DNA of 15,133 nucleotides from JAFAGX01 sp035501575. Its GTDB lineage: Bacteria; Acidobacteriota; Terriglobia; Terriglobales; Acidobacteriaceae. A program made the translations under genes and the position numbers. The notes below the pieces were generated by a model. It did no database searches, was not told the origin of the DNA, and worked only from the letters and a program-made list of their open reading frames with translations. The stretch's first letter is position 1. Every line of letters starts with the position of its first letter. Below are positions 1 to 7,638 of this stretch, piece after piece. The stretch covers positions 1-15,133 of the forward strand of contig DATJVZ010000155.1 of NCBI GenBank assembly GCA_035501575.1, given 5' to 3'.

Positions 1-11
1 CTTTCGAGATG

Positions 12-392
12 CTAACCGTGAAAAATTTCTGACAAGAGGACCACGAGTCCGAATATGCTCACCAGCGCAGCAACAATTTGTGCTCTCGAGCGCCGCCCGT
101 CCAGCTCTTCGGCTAAGCCACGAGTCTCTTTGTGGTGGGCAATGGTCGCCATCAGCAGGGCGACCAGTCCAATGCTGACCATCATCAGAGCAAATTCACG
201 GGGACTGATGATCCCGTGTGCAATCGGCGCTCCTTGGCCGGCCTCAAACTGGAAGAACTTGTAGATGGTAAACCCAAAACTGATCATGGAGGTTGCGGTG
301 CGGACCCATGCCATCAGAGTGCGTTCATGGGCAAGCCAGGTCCGATCCAAGGCTAGGTGGGTGCTGTCGGGCGCAACGCGGGGGGTGCTCAT
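12..392 (-). CDS. DUF202 (YidH-like) small inner-membrane protein
   Basis: A 126-aa protein with the DUF202 signature near its N-terminus: an LALDRTWLAHERTLMAWVRT stretch (residues 13-32) matches the conserved L-A-x-E-R-T-x-L-A-W-x-R-T block of the YidH/YidG family. Three hydrophobic segments follow at roughly residues 28-48, 67-87 and 105-123, so it should be a three-pass inner-membrane protein; the length fits E. coli YidH (~115 aa). The function of the family is not established. The ATG at 392 is preceded by a GAGG ribosome-binding sequence 8 bases upstream, which supports this start. It is the last of three minus-strand membrane-protein genes, 88 bp after the DUF1622-like gene, and may share its transcript. 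The stop lies 12 bases from the window edge, so no terminator can be assessed. Confidence 0.88.
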   Translation of the reverse strand: MSTPRVAPDSTHLALDRTWLAHERTLMAWVRTATSMISFGFTIYKFFQFEAGQGAPIAHGIISPREFALMMVSIGLVALLMATIAHHKETRGLAEELDGRRSRAQIVAALVSIFGLVVLLSEIFHG

Positions 393-480
393 CGGAAAAC
401 CTCATGCTGGTGGCGAATGGCAAACATCACTGCCATTCCGCTCTCGAGATGCGTTTCCACCGATCTCCTTCGAGGTCGCC
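393..480 (-). repeat. Two hairpins in the spacer between two membrane-protein genes
   Basis: The 88-bp gap between the DUF1622-like and DUF202 genes holds two inverted repeats. One is GAATGGCA at 415-422 with TGCCATTC at 431-438 (8-bp perfect stem, 8-base loop). The other is CGATCTC at 461-467 with GAGGTCG at 472-478 (7 pairs including one G-U, 4-base loop), directly after the DUF1622 stop codon. Neither is followed by a clear T-run on the minus strand, so they are more likely mRNA-processing or stabilising hairpins, or weak attenuators, than strong terminators. The first lies just ahead of the DUF202 ribosome-binding site. Confidence 0.4.
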
Positions 481-858
481 CTATGCCGCTCGCGAACTTG
501 CTATCCCCTTCTGGGGCTCGGCTTCTTGGGAATCGTATCTCTCCAAATCCTTTTCCAAGAAGAAATTTAAGAACGTGCGGATGACGCCAATGGCCGCGAG
601 CTGCCCGATGTCGGTCCATGTGGGAGAAATTGCCGTACGTACGATGTCGGCGGCGAGCTCAAACTCAAGCCCCAACAAGAGCCAGACGCCAAAATTCAGC
701 CATACATCTTTGCGCTGACCCGCCTGCGATCGTTTTTCGATAACCGCGCGAACCGATCCGTATAGCGCTTGCATTGCCCCGTAGGCGATGATGAGGGCGG
801 CCGATGCCTCCACTGCCAGCGCGATGTAACCGGCAATTTGCTTAAATACTTCCTCCAT
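481..858 (-). CDS. DUF1622-like small membrane protein
   Basis: A 125-aa membrane protein resembling the DUF1622 family. The diagnostic block is residues 52-105: WLNFGVWLLLGLEFELAADI, then a T-x-x-x-P-x-W turn (residues 75-81), then LAAIGVIRTFLNFFLEKDLE. Three hydrophobic segments are visible (about 9-35, 53-72, 84-101). No function is known for the family. The frame stays open 21 codons further upstream, but the ATG at 858 is preferred: it has GGGAGG just upstream (spacing 3), and the family N-terminus begins with an amphipathic start and one membrane span, as here. It is 88 bp upstream of the DUF202 gene on the same strand, with a 196-bp spacer to the membrane-protein gene before it. Confidence 0.8.
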   Translation of the reverse strand: MEEVFKQIAGYIALAVEASAALIIAYGAMQALYGSVRAVIEKRSQAGQRKDVWLNFGVWLLLGLEFELAADIVRTAISPTWTDIGQLAAIGVIRTFLNFFLEKDLERYDSQEAEPQKGIASSRAA

Positions 859-960
859 GGCCCTCCCGTGGTAATTGCTCGCGCAATCGACCCGCAACGG
901 CTCGGGCGTTGGAAAGTGCAAATCTTACGGCTGGGTAAACCGGCGCTACAAATCTAGACC

Positions 961-974
961 CGCACTTTCGTGCG
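961..974 (-). repeat. Small GNRA-loop hairpin downstream of the 420-aa membrane-protein gene
   Basis: CGCAC-TTTC-GTGCG on the plus strand reads as CGCAC-GAAA-GTGCG on the minus strand, a 5-bp stem capped by a GAAA tetraloop, about 80 bp after the stop codon at 1055. There is no T-run after it. It could stabilise a transcript end. The rest of the 859-1054 spacer shows no convincing promoter or gene. Confidence 0.3.
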
Positions 975-1054
975 AAATTAGCGAGCTACCCTAGGAACGG
1001 TCAACTGACAGATGTAACAGCGGCCAGAGGCTAGGTGCTGCCACCGCCTTCTCG

Positions 1055-2317
1055 CTAGGGTACCAACATCTTCATCACTGCACGCACCAACTCCGGAGTG
1101 GGCGTGCCGAGGACAATCACCGGGAGGAGCGGCAAGACCGTTTGCGCCCCGAGTTGCACTAGGAGGCTCTTCGTAATGGGCGCGATGTTCATGGCCTTGA
1201 CTAAGCCGAAACTGTTCCCCAGGTCGGCCAGTGATTGAATGTCGCCCGTCCCCAGTAGAGGCTCGGCCGGTCGTTCGCCGTAGTGTACCCACTTTTGATC
1301 GAACGATTGGGTGTAGGAGTGAGCCAGCTTGCCATATTCGAGCAGACCCGCTTTACGAATCTTCGACAGTTTGGGTGCCAGAAGCGTCAGAGGAAGAATT
1401 CCCACGATCATCGACAGAACGATAAATCCCACCACCAGAAATCGGAAAGAACTTAGCGGTGCGGCTTCGAATAGCATGTCGTTCGTCATGCGACCGGAAA
1501 AGATGCATCCCAAGGCACAGAACAGGATTCCGAAGTGCTTCTGGGCGAGACCGAGAAAATTGAGCCCGCCAGCATGGTCGGGATGAGTAGGCGGGAGAAT
1601 CAAATGCAGTCGGCTGATCCGCCACAGCAAGAGCGCCCAGATAAAATAACGAAAAACCCATCGGTAGATAAGGAAGCGGAGGACCGGCGTGCTAAACAAG
1701 GCATACCAATATCCCGCTGCCGTCAGCCCGCCCGACGTGGTGTGCCAACTCGAAACCGCAGCGCTTCCCCATTCGCGTTCAAACAAGAATACGGGGAAGA
1801 ACGCCAATACAAATATCACGGCTTCGGGAATCCAGGAGTCCCGCAGCCGTTGCGTGCTTTCGAGAACCCGATCGAACTTGGGCAGCTCTTCGGCCGGCAC
1901 GATCCCGCCGTTTACAAATTCGCCCACCGCCTCCCGGATTGAGGGATCGATCACGATCTCTGCGAGCAATAAAAGCGGCAAGCAGAGTAGAAAGCGTGCG
2001 TACATCGAAACGTCATAGAGGAGCGGGATTCTGACTTGGTTCCCGAAGGCGACACCGTCTTTAAGGGAGAGCAGCAGCAGTGGCAACCATGTCAGTGCGA
2101 CCAGAATGACGATTCTGCGCGCTAAGTTAGGGAGGACAAAGCGCAGGGCTCCCTTGCGCAGCAGCCAGTCGTAGAGTGGCCCACCCATGACGATCGAAAA
2201 GTTGCGGACCGTCGCATCCGCGATCTCAAGCGCACTCTGGCTGCCAGACGGAGGCGGGGGCTCCAACATCGGGCCAGTCTGACGCGGGAGTTCTGGATTT
2301 TTTGCCGGTACACCCAT
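1055..2317 (-). CDS. Multi-pass membrane protein of unknown function (THPDHAGGL motif)
   Basis: I do not recognise a named family. The 420-aa protein has a proline-rich cytoplasmic-looking N-terminus (residues 1-30) and about seven hydrophobic segments, near 67-85, 103-123, 164-180, 215-233, 258-276, 293-315 and 385-404. The most distinctive element is PTHPDHAGGLNFLG at residues 243-256, directly after a span: a compact His/Asp/Gly-rich loop that could bind metal or form an active site. The start at 2317 is chosen because GGAG lies 8 bases upstream and the N-terminus then looks like a normal membrane protein. However, the frame is open for another 130 codons upstream and encodes a cysteine-rich stretch (see findings). 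It is divergent from the SYLF gene and is the first of the three minus-strand membrane-protein genes. Confidence 0.7.
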   Translation of the reverse strand: MGVPAKNPELPRQTGPMLEPPPPSGSQSALEIADATVRNFSIVMGGPLYDWLLRKGALRFVLPNLARRIVILVALTWLPLLLLSLKDGVAFGNQVRIPLLYDVSMYARFLLCLPLLLLAEIVIDPSIREAVGEFVNGGIVPAEELPKFDRVLESTQRLRDSWIPEAVIFVLAFFPVFLFEREWGSAAVSSWHTTSGGLTAAGYWYALFSTPVLRFLIYRWVFRYFIWALLLWRISRLHLILPPTHPDHAGGLNFLGLAQKHFGILFCALGCIFSGRMTNDMLFEAAPLSSFRFLVVGFIVLSMIVGILPLTLLAPKLSKIRKAGLLEYGKLAHSYTQSFDQKWVHYGERPAEPLLGTGDIQSLADLGNSFGLVKAMNIAPITKSLLVQLGAQTVLPLLPVIVLGTPTPELVRAVMKMLVP

Positions 2318-2698
2318 CACGTTCTCTCCGCCTTCGAAAGCCTGGTTAAAGCATTTCGCACAAGTTTGCTCCCCCCAGCAAAGTGGAGTACGCTGGCGGC
2401 ATTGACAACTGTCACATTTGACAGGAAAGAAGAATTGCCGCCGACCGCCCCCAGCTGGCAGACCGGCACGAGGGCGGGGACGACCTCGAGGCAAGTAGTA
2501 TTGATTTCTCCGCTTCTGGATTTCATGGTTGGCGCTCCCCTCTCGACTGTCATAGTTAACAGTTTCCTGGGCGATCCAGTTGCCGTAGTCTGGTGCCTTC
2601 AATAGGAACTCGTCGGTGGTGTCGGGTCGGGCGCGAAGCCAACACGGTGGAGGACTGCCCAAAAAACAATCAAGAAAGAGAAAGAGAGGTAATTGCAC
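2318..2698. other. 381-bp divergent spacer, possibly coding on the minus strand
   Basis: This region separates the starts of the minus-strand membrane-protein gene and the plus-strand SYLF gene and should hold both promoters, but I see no clear -35/-10 pair. A purine-rich tract (2671-2689) ends in AGAGAGG and is the ribosome-binding region of the SYLF gene. On the minus strand the reading frame of the membrane protein continues through the whole spacer without a stop, with six cysteines clustered near 2350-2420. No in-frame ATG was seen there except one overlapping the SYLF start. Confidence 0.4.
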
Positions 2699-3424
2699 AT
2701 GCTTCACACCAGATCAGTCGTATCTCGCCAATCTGCACGCCGCGGAGTGATGGCGTGCTTCCTCGTGTTGACGCTAGTGTTTCTGGTTGCGCTGCCGGCG
2801 TGGAGCGCCTCCGCGGAAAAGGATGAACAAACACTCAAGGACGCCGCTCAAGTTCTCGAGGAAATGCTCAGCGGTAACAGCATTCCGCCGGACCTCATGA
2901 GCAAGGCCGAGTGCGTCATCATCATGCCCGATGTGAAGAAATTCAGCGTCGGCATCGGCGGTACTGGCGGTCGTGGGCCCATGACCTGCCGCAAGGGGCA
3001 GAATTTCAAAGGATCCTGGTCGGCGCCGGCGATGTACACGATTGGCGGCGCTAGCGCGGGGCTTCAACTTGGCGGCTCATCTACAGATTTTGTTCTCCTG
3101 GTTATGGACGAGAGAGGCTTGAATGCGATCCTGAGTGGGAAGACCAAACTGGGTAAGGATGCGACCGCGGCGGCCGGCCCGGGAGTAACATCAAAAGAAC
3201 TAGGCGAGGGAAATGACCTCCTTACGTACGCCAAGACCAGTGGCGTCTATGCCGGAGTTTCGCTGGGGGGCGCGACCATCGAGGCCGACAATGACGCCAA
3301 CAAGCGCCTCTACGGCAAGGACGTGGCTGCAAGCGATATTGTGCGCCATGATGCCGTGCAGACCACCGCGGCCGGAAAGCCCCTGATTTCGCTCCTGGAT
3401 TCCAAGGTTTCCGCGCACCGATGA
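2699..3424 (+). CDS. Secreted SYLF-domain (Ysc84/DUF500) lipid-binding protein
   Basis: A 241-aa protein with a signal peptide (arginine-containing n-region, hydrophobic core about residues 17-34, likely cleavage after AWSASA near residue 39), then a full-length SYLF domain. Recognisable blocks are A-E-C-V-I-I-M-P-D, a glycine-rich GIGGTGGRG stretch, WSAPAMYTIGG, DFVLLVMDERG, KLGKDATAAAGPG and YAGVSLGGATIEADNDAN, the classic order of this family. SYLF proteins bind phosphoinositides or other lipids in eukaryotes; bacterial secreted versions are common in Acidobacteria and Proteobacteria, with no firmly assigned role. The ATG at 2699 is preferred to the TTG at 2693: AGAGG ends at 2689, 9 bases before the ATG but only 3 before the TTG. 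It is convergent with the histidine kinase gene (77-bp gap, no strong terminator seen). Confidence 0.9.
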   Translation: MLHTRSVVSRQSARRGVMACFLVLTLVFLVALPAWSASAEKDEQTLKDAAQVLEEMLSGNSIPPDLMSKAECVIIMPDVKKFSVGIGGTGGRGPMTCRKGQNFKGSWSAPAMYTIGGASAGLQLGGSSTDFVLLVMDERGLNAILSGKTKLGKDATAAAGPGVTSKELGEGNDLLTYAKTSGVYAGVSLGGATIEADNDANKRLYGKDVAASDIVRHDAVQTTAAGKPLISLLDSKVSAHR

Positions 3425-3501
3425 CACGCTTCGGCGGAAAAGGCATCTCGCACGGTTAGCAGTAACCAACGAGCAAGGCAGGCAGGGGAACGGTGTGTCG
3501 T

Positions 3502-6231
3502 TCAGGCCGCTTGAGCCGAAAGGCTGGCATCGCCAAGGTTGGCCTCGGCCTCGAGCTCTGTTCCCCTTCCTGGGATGGAATGCAAGCGAAGCACGCCGCC
3601 GATCATTTTCAGTCGTTCTTGCATGGTGACCAGCCCCAAACCATCCCTTTCGACCGCCGGATCGAACCCGACCCCAAAATCTCGGATCCGCATGCTTAGT
3701 ACTCGGCCGTCCGAGACCACGGCAACATCTACGCGGGCGGATCGGCTGTGCTTCGCGGCGTTCGTAAGTGCTTCCTGAGCAACCCGATAGAAGCAAAGGG
3801 AAACCTCTTCCGATAAAGACTGCGGCACTTGCTCGCTGGTCAGATTAATTTCTGTGCGATGCTGACCGGCAAGCTGCCGGCAAAGCTCTCTCAGCGCGGC
3901 GCTAAGGCCCAGATGGTCCAGCTTCGAAGAGTGCAGCTGGTGCGACATGTTGTGTATGTCGGTTACAAGCTCGTCGAGTTCGCTCAGAAGCTTTCCGATC
4001 TCTGCCTGCTCCGCCGCTCTTTCTATCGGTATCTGATGTTGCAGAACATCGAGATTCACCATCAATAACGAGAGCCTCTGACCAACATCGTCGTGCAGCT
4101 CGCGGGAAATGCGCAGTCTTTCCGCTTCCTGCGCGGAAATCAAACGTGGTGTCAGCTGTTGCAATTCTGCGTGGGCACGCTGCAAATCCTCAAGCGCAGC
4201 CCTTTTCTCCGTAATGTCCTCGACGGTCGCAAGCACCAGCGTGGGGCGCCCGGAAGAATTCAACATGGAAACGTTCAACCGCCCCCACATCCAGCTGCCG
4301 TCTTTTCGGCGATACCGTTTCTCCAGCTGGTAGCTTCGCCTAGTACCCGCACGCATGGCTTGAAATTCCTGCCAATCCTCCTCCTCGTCCTCCGGATCAG
4401 CAAACTGGGAGCAGTTCATGTTTGTCAGTTCCTCCGGCGGGTAGCCAAGCATGGAACACAAAGCCGGATTGGCAAACAGGACTCTGCCCTCCGGGTCTTC
4501 GAGTGCGATCCCAATGGGGGCTTCGGTAAAGAGGTAGCGGAATCTATCCTCGCTTTCCTGTCGAGCCTCCTGCGCTTGTTTGCGCATGAGTGCATTGGCG
4601 AAGATATTGCCCAGAACCTCCAGGCGGTCTGTCAACGCAGCCGGCCACTGTTCCGGCTCAGCCAGGCGGGACAAGACCAGCAACCCGCGCGCGGCGGCGT
4701 GACGGAAAGCAACGAACGCCAGGGACGTGGCCCCTCGCTCCTCGAGGAAAGAGCGGTCGGCCCGCGCTTCCGGTGGAAGATCGTGGAGCCTTGCCAGGAT
4801 CACAGTTTGGCCGCTCCGAAGCTTCCCGGTTATCCAGGGCAGTTCCGGACGATTGTAGAAGGCGGGTTCCGGGCTCACCCCGGGCCGGTGCACCGAAATC
4901 ATGTTGCGAACGTCTACTCCCGAGTCGTCCATCACAAACCAGGAGGCTCGATCGGCTCCTTCCGACCCGAGCAGCGCGCGCAAGCCCCTCTCGATTTCGA
5001 CATCCACTTTATCTGCGGGACACTCGGAAAGCTTTGTCGAACACTCCGAGATAATTCTCTCGATCGAAAAACGGCGTTCGAGAAGCGACTTCGCCTGTTT
5101 GGTACGGCGTCTTTCGATCAGCAACATGGCCACCAGCGCCGTCTCCACCAACAGGAAGAGAACCGCCGCCACAATATAGAAGCGATAGCGCTCCCAAGCC
5201 GTCGGTTCCCGGAACAGCACCTCACTTCCCGCCGGCAACCGCGTCTCCGGGATGTGAAATCGTTCGAGCACCCGGCTGTCAAACGCGTAGCGGGGAGGTT
5301 CGAAGACGGGCTTCATGCTTGCGGGATTCTCGCCGTTGAGAATGCGTTCGGCGAGATCGGTTGCCATCCCGGCATCGGTCTTGGGGTCAATGAGTCTTCC
5401 TCCTACGGTTCCAGTTCCCAAGTAGGTCGTAGCGATCGAGTAGACAGGAGCGCTCGACCGGGAAGAGATTTGCGCGAGAAGGTCGCGGGGAACAAAGGAG
5501 TGTCCCAGGCGATCTCTTCTTTCGCTGACATATAGAACCGCAGTCTGCGTGGATAACGCGGCTAGCTCGGCATCCAGCTCCTCCTGAGTCAGACCGACCC
5601 AGAGATCGACAGGGGTTTGCGCCGCAAAAGATGCGATGTCTCTGCTCCAGTCTCCGATAAGCGCCTCTTCTCCGAGAATCATTACCACCCGTTGTGTATC
5701 GGGCTGCAGCCGCCGGATCAACTCGAGTGACAGCAGGGGCGAGTAATCTGTCTCGACCCCGGTAACTCCCGGCGTTAGTTGATCCAATGCCTTATCGGTA
5801 GCGCTTAGATTGCAGAAGACCACCGGCGCATTGCCAAAAGTGTCGGCGCGGTGAGCCAGCAGAAAGCGGAGAGCCGAAGACTTGACCGCGATGAGAACGT
5901 CAAAATGAATATTCTTATACTTCTGCCGATAGTAGTCGGCGACGAGCGTGTCGGGCGGGTTCTCGCCCAACCGAGAGGAGTCAAAATTCTCGCTGAATAC
6001 ATCCACCATTTCGGGGAGGTCGCTCAGCCTCTGGCGAAAAACTTCATCCTGCAATTGGGCAAATGGCAGACGGGTATTTTCAGAGTACAGCAACAAAACT
6101 CGTTTCACCGCCTTTGGCGGCGGGCCGGGCGTAGGGAAGGCCAGTGGGGTGGCCAGGCAGACGATTAGTAGGCATCTCGCCCACCGGCTCGATGCGCGGC
6201 GAAGCAATCGGCTCTTTCCAGCGACACTCAC
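3502..6231 (-). CDS. Sensor histidine kinase with ABC-substrate-binding-like, GAF, PAS and NarL-type kinase domains
   Basis: A 909-aa membrane sensor kinase. From the N-terminus: a signal anchor (about residues 18-35); a periplasmic domain resembling ABC-type substrate-binding proteins (about 43-305, starting RVLLLYSEN); a transmembrane segment (about 349-373); a GAF-like domain (about 390-550); a PAS/PAC domain (about 560-680); then a HisKA_3 dimerisation helix with phospho-acceptor His713 in RISRELHDDVGQR. The ATPase domain has N-box Asn824 in EALTNAAKH, G1 box DFGVGFD (851-857) and G2 box GLGL (864-867). This layout belongs to the NarL/LiaS kinase class, which normally phosphorylates LuxR-type regulators; none is adjacent, so the partner lies elsewhere. 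The GTG at 6231 has GGGAG 5 bases upstream and sits directly before the signal anchor. The open frame extends further back into the insertion sequence, which is not native coding sequence. Confidence 0.9.
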   Translation of the reverse strand: MSVAGKSRLLRRASSRWARCLLIVCLATPLAFPTPGPPPKAVKRVLLLYSENTRLPFAQLQDEVFRQRLSDLPEMVDVFSENFDSSRLGENPPDTLVADYYRQKYKNIHFDVLIAVKSSALRFLLAHRADTFGNAPVVFCNLSATDKALDQLTPGVTGVETDYSPLLSLELIRRLQPDTQRVVMILGEEALIGDWSRDIASFAAQTPVDLWVGLTQEELDAELAALSTQTAVLYVSERRDRLGHSFVPRDLLAQISSRSSAPVYSIATTYLGTGTVGGRLIDPKTDAGMATDLAERILNGENPASMKPVFEPPRYAFDSRVLERFHIPETRLPAGSEVLFREPTAWERYRFYIVAAVLFLLVETALVAMLLIERRRTKQAKSLLERRFSIERIISECSTKLSECPADKVDVEIERGLRALLGSEGADRASWFVMDDSGVDVRNMISVHRPGVSPEPAFYNRPELPWITGKLRSGQTVILARLHDLPPEARADRSFLEERGATSLAFVAFRHAAARGLLVLSRLAEPEQWPAALTDRLEVLGNIFANALMRKQAQEARQESEDRFRYLFTEAPIGIALEDPEGRVLFANPALCSMLGYPPEELTNMNCSQFADPEDEEEDWQEFQAMRAGTRRSYQLEKRYRRKDGSWMWGRLNVSMLNSSGRPTLVLATVEDITEKRAALEDLQRAHAELQQLTPRLISAQEAERLRISRELHDDVGQRLSLLMVNLDVLQHQIPIERAAEQAEIGKLLSELDELVTDIHNMSHQLHSSKLDHLGLSAALRELCRQLAGQHRTEINLTSEQVPQSLSEEVSLCFYRVAQEALTNAAKHSRSARVDVAVVSDGRVLSMRIRDFGVGFDPAVERDGLGLVTMQERLKMIGGVLRLHSIPGRGTELEAEANLGDASLSAQAA

Positions 6232-6340
6232 GTAGTCTCCCAAGGGAGCCGGCTTGTGGGACCCTGACGGGAGGCGCACGGCGAAACCAACAGAAGTGTT
6301 GAACAGCTTAAACCTTCGTCGCGAAAAGGGAAAGCAATAT

Positions 6341-6348
6341 CCGTCAGC
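6341..6348. repeat. Target-site duplication, kinase-side copy
   Basis: CCGTCAGC directly abuts the element end at 6349 and is repeated exactly at 7639-7646. Eight base pairs is the usual duplication size for the IS256 family. Confidence 0.88.
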
Positions 6349-6386
6349 GGTGATGTCAAGCCGCCTGTGTAAAAACCTTGAGGGTG
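6349..6386. repeat. Terminal inverted repeat of the insertion sequence, kinase side
   Basis: It begins GGTGATGTCAAG and contains TGTGTAAAA followed by TGAGGGTG. It pairs with the complement of 7601-7638 with nine mismatches. The transposase stop codon (6356-6358) lies inside it, so the last ten or so transposase codons double as the repeat. Confidence 0.85.
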
Positions 6387-7540
6387 CGGTTTTTCCATTC
6401 CAGGTTAAATCTCTGGAAGATGGAATAAATGATGCGGTCCACACTTCTCACGTTGACAAAACAAACCATTGGCCTTGTCCTCCTACGTACTTCGACAAAA
6501 CAACGCTCAATGATGTTGGTGGTGCGCAATTTACGCCACAGATGCTGGGGCAGGGCAAAGAACGAGAATAGTTCCGGCAGATCTCGCTCCAATTGCTTCA
6601 CCATGCTGCCGTACTCTCGTTTCCAGCGTGCCCGGAAATTGCGAAACGCAATTTTCGCTTGCGCCCGGCTTTCCGCCAAATAGATGGCCTGCGCATCAGC
6701 TTTCACCGCATCATGGTCGCGGCGGCGAACCTTTTCCAATAGGTTGCGCATTTTATGGACCCAACATCGTTGATGAGCCACGCGCGGGTACACGGTTTGG
6801 ATTGCGGCCGCCAAACCCGCACAGCCATCGGTCACAATCAGCTGCAAACACTTTCCCTCCAGCCCGCGACGGTAGAGGTCATTCAGTAAACCCTCCCAAT
6901 CGGCCTGGCTCTCTCCCTGGCTGCGCAGAAACGCCAGCAGCTGCCGGCGCCCATCTTTCTTCACTCCGTAGGCCACCAGCATCTGCACCCGTTTCCGTCC
7001 GCTCGGCCGGCGCACCCGCAAACTCACGCCATCAAGAAAAAGGTAAGCCCAGTCATCCTCCAGTCGCGCTTGATGGAACTGCTGCACCACCTCGTCCAGA
7101 TCGCGCGTGATCCGAGAAACCGTTTGGGCGCTCACCACTTCTCCGGTCATTCTGGCTACCACGCGTCCCACTTGCCGCGTGCTGATACCCCGCAAGAAGG
7201 CTTCCCGAATCAACAGCGAAACTTCTTCCGCCCGGCGCTGAAACTTTTTCAACACCTCGGGTAAAAAGCCCTTCTTACGGCTGCGGGCAATCCGTAAGCG
7301 CAGCGTTCCAAAGCGGGTCACGAAATCTCGCTCGTAGTACCCATTGCGATAATCCTTGCGTTTCTCTGCCCGGCTGTAGCGCGCACTCACCATATAGAGG
7401 TCGCGCTGCCGCTCTGACAGTAGCTCGAACAACCTCTTGGCTGCCTTCTGCACTTGCCCCTGCATGTCGCCCCAGAAGCTCTCTTTCAGATCTTGGACAA
7501 AATGTTGGAAATGCTCGGTTATCGGTGTTACCTTCGCCAT
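6356..7540 (-). CDS. IS256-family transposase, intact
   Basis: A 394-aa DDE transposase of normal length for the IS256 (Mutator-like) family. Visible landmarks are the N-terminal YRNGYYERDFVTRFGTLRLR block (residues 64-83), first catalytic Asp170 in LFLDGVSLRV, second catalytic Asp238 in IVTDGCAGL, the C-x-x-H signature CWVHKMRNLLEKV (Cys259, His262), and catalytic Glu345 in TTNIIERCFVEVRRRTRP. It should catalyse cut-out and insertion of the surrounding element by binding its terminal repeats. The ATG at 7540 has AAGGAG 11 bases upstream. No frameshift or internal stop is present. It ends only eight bases from the element boundary, leaving no room for a terminator before the kinase gene. Confidence 0.96.
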   Translation of the reverse strand: MAKVTPITEHFQHFVQDLKESFWGDMQGQVQKAAKRLFELLSERQRDLYMVSARYSRAEKRKDYRNGYYERDFVTRFGTLRLRIARSRKKGFLPEVLKKFQRRAEEVSLLIREAFLRGISTRQVGRVVARMTGEVVSAQTVSRITRDLDEVVQQFHQARLEDDWAYLFLDGVSLRVRRPSGRKRVQMLVAYGVKKDGRRQLLAFLRSQGESQADWEGLLNDLYRRGLEGKCLQLIVTDGCAGLAAAIQTVYPRVAHQRCWVHKMRNLLEKVRRRDHDAVKADAQAIYLAESRAQAKIAFRNFRARWKREYGSMVKQLERDLPELFSFFALPQHLWRKLRTTNIIERCFVEVRRRTRPMVCFVNVRSVDRIIYSIFQRFNLEWKNRTLKVFTQAA

Positions 7541-7568
7541 TGAGTGTAAGGCTCCTTATCCTAAGGAT

Positions 7569-7596
7569 TTGGTTTTCGCTTGGTCGCAAAAACCAA
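7569..7596 (-). repeat. Hairpin between the element end and the transposase start
   Basis: TTGGTTTT (7569-7576) pairs perfectly with AAAACCAA (7589-7596), with two more G-C pairs inside after one mismatch, leaving a 6-base loop. It sits in the transposase leader, between the terminal repeat and the ribosome-binding site. Leader hairpins in several insertion sequences limit transposase expression from outside transcription; that role here is inferred. Confidence 0.5.
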
Positions 7597-7600
7597 CTTA

Positions 7601-7638
7601 CACCCTCATCGCTTTTACACACACGAATTTACGTCACC
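7601..7638. repeat. Terminal inverted repeat of the insertion sequence, Oar side
   Basis: It starts CACCCTCATCGCTTTTACAC on the plus strand; its complement aligns with 6349-6386 at 29 of 38 positions. It lies upstream of the transposase and may carry part of the transposase promoter. Confidence 0.85.

Larger units (their letters stand above)
6349..7638 (-). mobile_element. Complete IS256-family insertion sequence (1,290 bp)
   Basis: The ends are set by two agreeing signals. First, 38-bp imperfect inverted repeats (6349-6386 and the complement of 7601-7638) match at 29 of 38 positions and share the cores TGTGTAAAA and TGAGGGTG. Second, a perfect 8-bp direct repeat, CCGTCAGC, flanks the element on both sides. 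Inside is one intact IS256-type transposase gene, minus strand. The length is slightly short for the family but holds a full gene. The intact frame, recognisable repeats and unmutated duplication suggest a recent and possibly still mobile insertion. It lies between the Oar-like gene and the histidine kinase gene, interrupting neither. Confidence 0.93.

Noticed and set aside
987..1062. TACCCTAG (987-994) complementary to CTAGGGTA (1055-1062) around the 420-aa gene stop
   Set aside because: An 8-bp match separated by 60 bases without a T-run is weak evidence for a terminator and is plausible by chance.
3200..3796. A 198-codon minus-strand frame spanning the SYLF 3' end and the kinase 3' end
   Set aside because: It overlaps two confidently identified genes in other frames, and its arginine-rich, low-pattern translation looks like a shadow.
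4093..5535. A 480-codon plus-strand open frame opposite the kinase gene
   Set aside because: It is antisense to well-recognised kinase, PAS and GAF coding sequence and its translation has no domain-like character. It is a by-product of codon use on the other strand.
6232..6444. N-terminal extension of the histidine kinase to an ATG at 6444
   Set aside because: The extension runs across the duplication and into the insertion sequence on the strand that codes the transposase. The GTG at 6231 has a good ribosome-binding sequence and begins directly before a signal anchor.
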